Shown: one piece after another, positions 6,023-7,940 of the stretch
Layout: each line of letters starts with the position of its first letter
Position numbering within the stretch: the first letter of the stretch is position 1
Assembly (NCBI GenBank): GCA_028683995.1
Contig: JAQUGU010000075.1
Span: 1 to 7,940, forward strand
Origin: Syntrophomonadaceae bacterium
Lineage (GTDB): Bacteria > Bacillota > Syntrophomonadia > Syntrophomonadales > Syntrophomonadaceae
Length of the DNA: 7,940 bases
Direction of reading: 5' to 3'
The notes under the pieces: model-generated
What the model saw: only the letters and a program-made list of their open reading frames with translations
The model's database searches: none
Told to the model about the DNA's origin: nothing
Program-made: the position numbers and the translations under genes

Positions 6023-6038
6023 CATAGTATAATGGGGT
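6023..6038 (+). promoter_or_regulatory. Consensus -10 box in a small palindrome, probable promoter of the MA peptidase gene
   Basis: TATAAT at 6028-6033 is a perfect -10 hexamer, placed 25 nt before ATG 6058. No good -35 box lies 17 nt upstream; TTGCTT at 5998-6003 is 24 nt away. The arms CCCAT (6021-6025) and ATGGG (6032-6036) form an inverted repeat around AGTATA. A weak or activator-dependent promoter is possible. Confidence 0.4.
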
Positions 6039-6057
6039 GCAGAGGGGAGAGATAGAG

Positions 6058-6900
6058 ATGTTGGGGCTTAAAACGGCAGTTTCTGCCAAAAGCATGGTTC
6101 TGGTTCTGGTATTTGTTTTGCTAATAACTTTGCTGATAAGTAAAAACAGCCAGGCCCTGATGCGTTTCATGGTGGGGCAGGAAGTAAATTTAAAAACTGC
6201 CCATTTTGATCACTATCAGAGTGAACATTATGACATTAAATACACTCCGGTAGATGAGCCCTATGTAAAGCTGATTGCCGGGGTAGCCGAAGAGGCTTAT
6301 GATACCGTTAGTTCCGTGTTCGGCCTGGAGCCAGGCGGCAGGACTATTATAGTAGTTTATCCAGATAGCAGCAGCCTTTCCCAAAGCTTTGGCTGGGATA
6401 AGGATGAGAATGCTATGGGAGTTTACTGGGCAGGTTCCATCCGTATCTTATCGCCCCGGGAATGGCTGGAGGAACAGGATATGCAGCTAAAATTTGCCCA
6501 GGAGGGGCCTATGGTTCATGAATTTGCCCATCTAATGGTTGACGAAATCAGCCGGGGGAATTATAATCGCTGGTGGACCGAAGGCATGGCCCAGTATGTT
6601 GAAAAGAAAATTACCGGATTTGAATTTCCCAGTCCTTTTGCCGAGGGCAAAAAGATCGAGTATTACCCGTTAAAACAACTGGCGAAACGATTTGACGAAC
6701 TGGATCAATCCATAGCTTACTGGGAATCCCTGCAGGCAGCGGAGTATATTGCTGACCGTTACGGTGAGGCCAGTTTATTTAATATAACCCGGCAACTGGG
6801 TCAAGGGAAAAGCCTGGAACAGGCTATCGAAAATACTCTGGCAATATCGTATACTGAATGGGAAGAAGGTTTTTACCTGTATATTGCGAAAGAAGCTTAA
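6058..6900 (+). CDS. Membrane-anchored zinc metallopeptidase, peptidase MA-like
   Basis: This 280-residue protein is predicted to be tethered by one N-terminal membrane segment (about 13-27, MVLVLVFVLLITLLI) with its catalytic domain outside. The gluzincin signature is clear: H154-E155-F-A-H158 (MVHEFAHLMVDE) supplies two zinc ligands and the catalytic Glu. E175 in the WWTEGMAQYVE segment is the likely third ligand. This spacing and the TEGMAQY motif match the peptidase MA family. Ahead of it, residues 50-130 form the family's usual alpha/beta region (HYDIKYTP, TIIVVYPD). The C-terminal helices (about 205-275) include the ESLQAAEYIADRYG segment typical of this family. ATG 6058 is preceded by AGGGGAG at 6043-6049 with an 8-nt gap; an in-frame GTG at 6037 has no such site. 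The substrate is unknown. murA follows 15 bp later, suggesting co-transcription. Confidence 0.88.
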   Translation: MLGLKTAVSAKSMVLVLVFVLLITLLISKNSQALMRFMVGQEVNLKTAHFDHYQSEHYDIKYTPVDEPYVKLIAGVAEEAYDTVSSVFGLEPGGRTIIVVYPDSSSLSQSFGWDKDENAMGVYWAGSIRILSPREWLEEQDMQLKFAQEGPMVHEFAHLMVDEISRGNYNRWWTEGMAQYVEKKITGFEFPSPFAEGKKIEYYPLKQLAKRFDELDQSIAYWESLQAAEYIADRYGEASLFNITRQLGQGKSLEQAIENTLAISYTEWEEGFYLYIAKEA

Positions 6901-6902
6901 CA

Positions 6903-6909
6903 AGAGGTG
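6903..6909 (+). promoter_or_regulatory. Ribosome binding site for murA
   Basis: AGAGGTG ends 6 nt before TTG 6916 and starts 2 nt after the stop of the preceding gene. It fixes the TTG start, since no ATG or GTG exists in frame before the conserved IKGGNPLYG segment. Confidence 0.65.
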
Positions 6910-6915
6910 TAAATC

Positions 6916-7940
6916 TTGAAAGATACATTGATAATTAAAGGGGGTAACCCCCTTTATGGAACGGTGCGGGCTAGCGGAGCTAAAAACGCCGGTCTGGTTA
7001 TAATGGCTGCCAGTATTATGGCCGATGGTGAAACCATACTGGATAATCTACCCCGGATTCGCGATGTTGAAGTAATGATAAAAATACTAAATGATATAGA
7101 TGTGGACACACGTTGGAATGAGGATGGTAGCCTATCCATTTGCTCACCGGCAGGTGGAATTAAGAGCCACACCTCCTATGAGCTGGCCAAATTACTACGT
7201 GCGTCCAATCTTTTTCTGGGAGCCATGCTGGGGCGGCAGCAAGAAGCTACTGTTTCCCTACCGGGAGGATGTGATATAGGTTCACGTCCGATGGATTTGC
7301 ATATTAAGGGCATTCAGGCTTTAGGGGCCCAGGTCAATATTGAGCATGGTTATATATTTGCCCGGGTCCAGAATCCGGGAGGTTCACGCATCTATCTGGA
7401 CTTTCCCAGTGTCGGAGCTACTGAAAACATAATAATGATGGCTTCTAAAACTCCGGGCGTAAGCATAATTGAAAATGCAGCCAAGGAGCCGGAGATAGTA
7501 GATTTGGCTAATTTTCTAAACTCCATGGGAGCCAGAATCAGGGGTGCCGGTACGGATGTTATTAAGATTGAGGGAGTAAAAGAGCTCAAGGCTTGCCGTT
7601 ATGCCATTATCCCGGATCGGATTGAAGCCGGTACCTATATGGTGGCCGCAGCTATTTCCGGTGGTGAAGTGATGGTGGAAAACGTTATTCCTACTCATTT
7701 ACACCCGATTATAGCCAAACTGCAGGAGACCGGAGCTGAAGTTAGGGAGACGAATGGTGGTATTCTGGTAAGGGCTGCCGATAAAATACTGCCGGTTGAT
7801 ATTAAGACCTTGCCTTACCCGGGATTTCCAACCGATATGCAGTCACAGATGATGACTCTGTTATCCCTGGGGGAGGGGTCCAGTGTAATAGTGGAAAATG
7901 TCTTTGAAAACCGTTTTCAAATAGTTGATGAACTGAAACG
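6916..7940 (+). CDS. murA: UDP-N-acetylglucosamine 1-carboxyvinyltransferase (MurA), 3' end beyond the window
   Basis: This cytoplasmic enzyme makes the first committed step of peptidoglycan synthesis, adding enolpyruvate from phosphoenolpyruvate to UDP-GlcNAc. About 341 of roughly 420 residues are visible, with no stop before the edge. The N-terminus has the family pattern IKGGNPLYGTVRASGAKNA, with the substrate-binding Lys-Asn pair at 23-24. R95 lies in LLRASNLFLGAMLGR. The mobile loop LPGGCDIGSRPMDLHIKG carries C119, the position attacked by fosfomycin, so sensitivity is expected at this site, unlike Asp variants. GFPTDMQSQ, near residue 302, holds the conserved Asp. The gene is probably co-transcribed with the MA peptidase. 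Many Firmicutes carry two paralogues (murA and murZ or murA2), and I cannot say which this is. A 9-bp hairpin covers codons 7-14. Confidence 0.93.
   Translation, partial: MKDTLIIKGGNPLYGTVRASGAKNAGLVIMAASIMADGETILDNLPRIRDVEVMIKILNDIDVDTRWNEDGSLSICSPAGGIKSHTSYELAKLLRASNLFLGAMLGRQQEATVSLPGGCDIGSRPMDLHIKGIQALGAQVNIEHGYIFARVQNPGGSRIYLDFPSVGATENIIMMASKTPGVSIIENAAKEPEIVDLANFLNSMGARIRGAGTDVIKIEGVKELKACRYAIIPDRIEAGTYMVAAAISGGEVMVENVIPTHLHPIIAKLQETGAEVRETNGGILVRAADKILPVDIKTLPYPGFPTDMQSQMMTLLSLGEGSSVIVENVFENRFQIVDELK
6936..6956 (+). repeat. Perfect 9-bp hairpin inside the start of murA
   Basis: TAAAGGGGG (6936-6944) pairs with CCCCCTTTA (6948-6956) around the loop TAA. It lies 20 nt after the first base of the TTG start, within codons 7-14. 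The following T tract is too short for a terminator. It may affect initiation, or may simply be the codon choice for the conserved residues KGGNPLY. Confidence 0.6.

Overview
The window looks like a chromosome segment of an anaerobic, spore-former-type Firmicute of the class Clostridia. The main evidence is the SCIFF (six cysteines in forty-five residues) peptide with its radical SAM/SPASM maturase, a pair nearly confined to Clostridia. Strong GGAGG-type ribosome binding sites, tRNAs with encoded CCA, and frequent GTG/TTG starts fit this. By eye the base composition is moderate, in the mid-40s % G+C. A Syntrophomonas-like or other Peptococcaceae-like genome is my best guess, but this is inference only.

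Layout, all genes on the + strand: (1) 85-1503, a soluble 472-residue protein I do not recognise. (2) 1588-1894, two tRNA genes, Asp(GUC) and Gly(CCC), each with a credible sigma-A-like promoter. (3) 1889-1964, a 46-bp-period duplication that starts in the last bases of tRNA-Gly and carries two small hairpins related by a compensated base pair. (4) 1993-3576, the SCIFF pair: scfA (46 aa, TTG start), an intrinsic terminator, then scfB (457 aa, GTG start). (5) 3674-5017, a membrane-anchored LysM-G5-M23 cell-wall endopeptidase, ended by a strong terminator. (6) 5083-5988, NADPH-dependent thioredoxin reductase. (7) 6058-6900, a membrane-anchored zinc metallopeptidase of the peptidase MA type. (8) 6916-7940, the 5' four-fifths of a MurA enolpyruvyl transferase, which runs off the right edge.

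How the genes relate: scfA and scfB form a RiPP pathway in which ScfB installs a Cys-to-Thr thioether in the SCIFF peptide. The terminator between them probably keeps peptide mRNA in excess of enzyme mRNA. No terminator is visible between tRNA-Gly and scfA, so the peptide may be read from the tRNA promoter. The M23 protein and MurA act on peptidoglycan. The MA peptidase and murA are 15 bp apart and probably form an operon. TrxB supplies reducing power to thioredoxins encoded elsewhere. No dedicated SCIFF exporter is present in the window.

Four of the seven protein genes appear to start at GTG or TTG. Searches restricted to ATG, or to longer ORFs, would miss scfA and misplace scfB and trxB. 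There is no CRISPR array, insertion sequence or phage gene, and no gene-free stretch over 300 bases. The SCIFF system itself is known. The less familiar material is in the non-coding regions around it and in the unidentified first protein.
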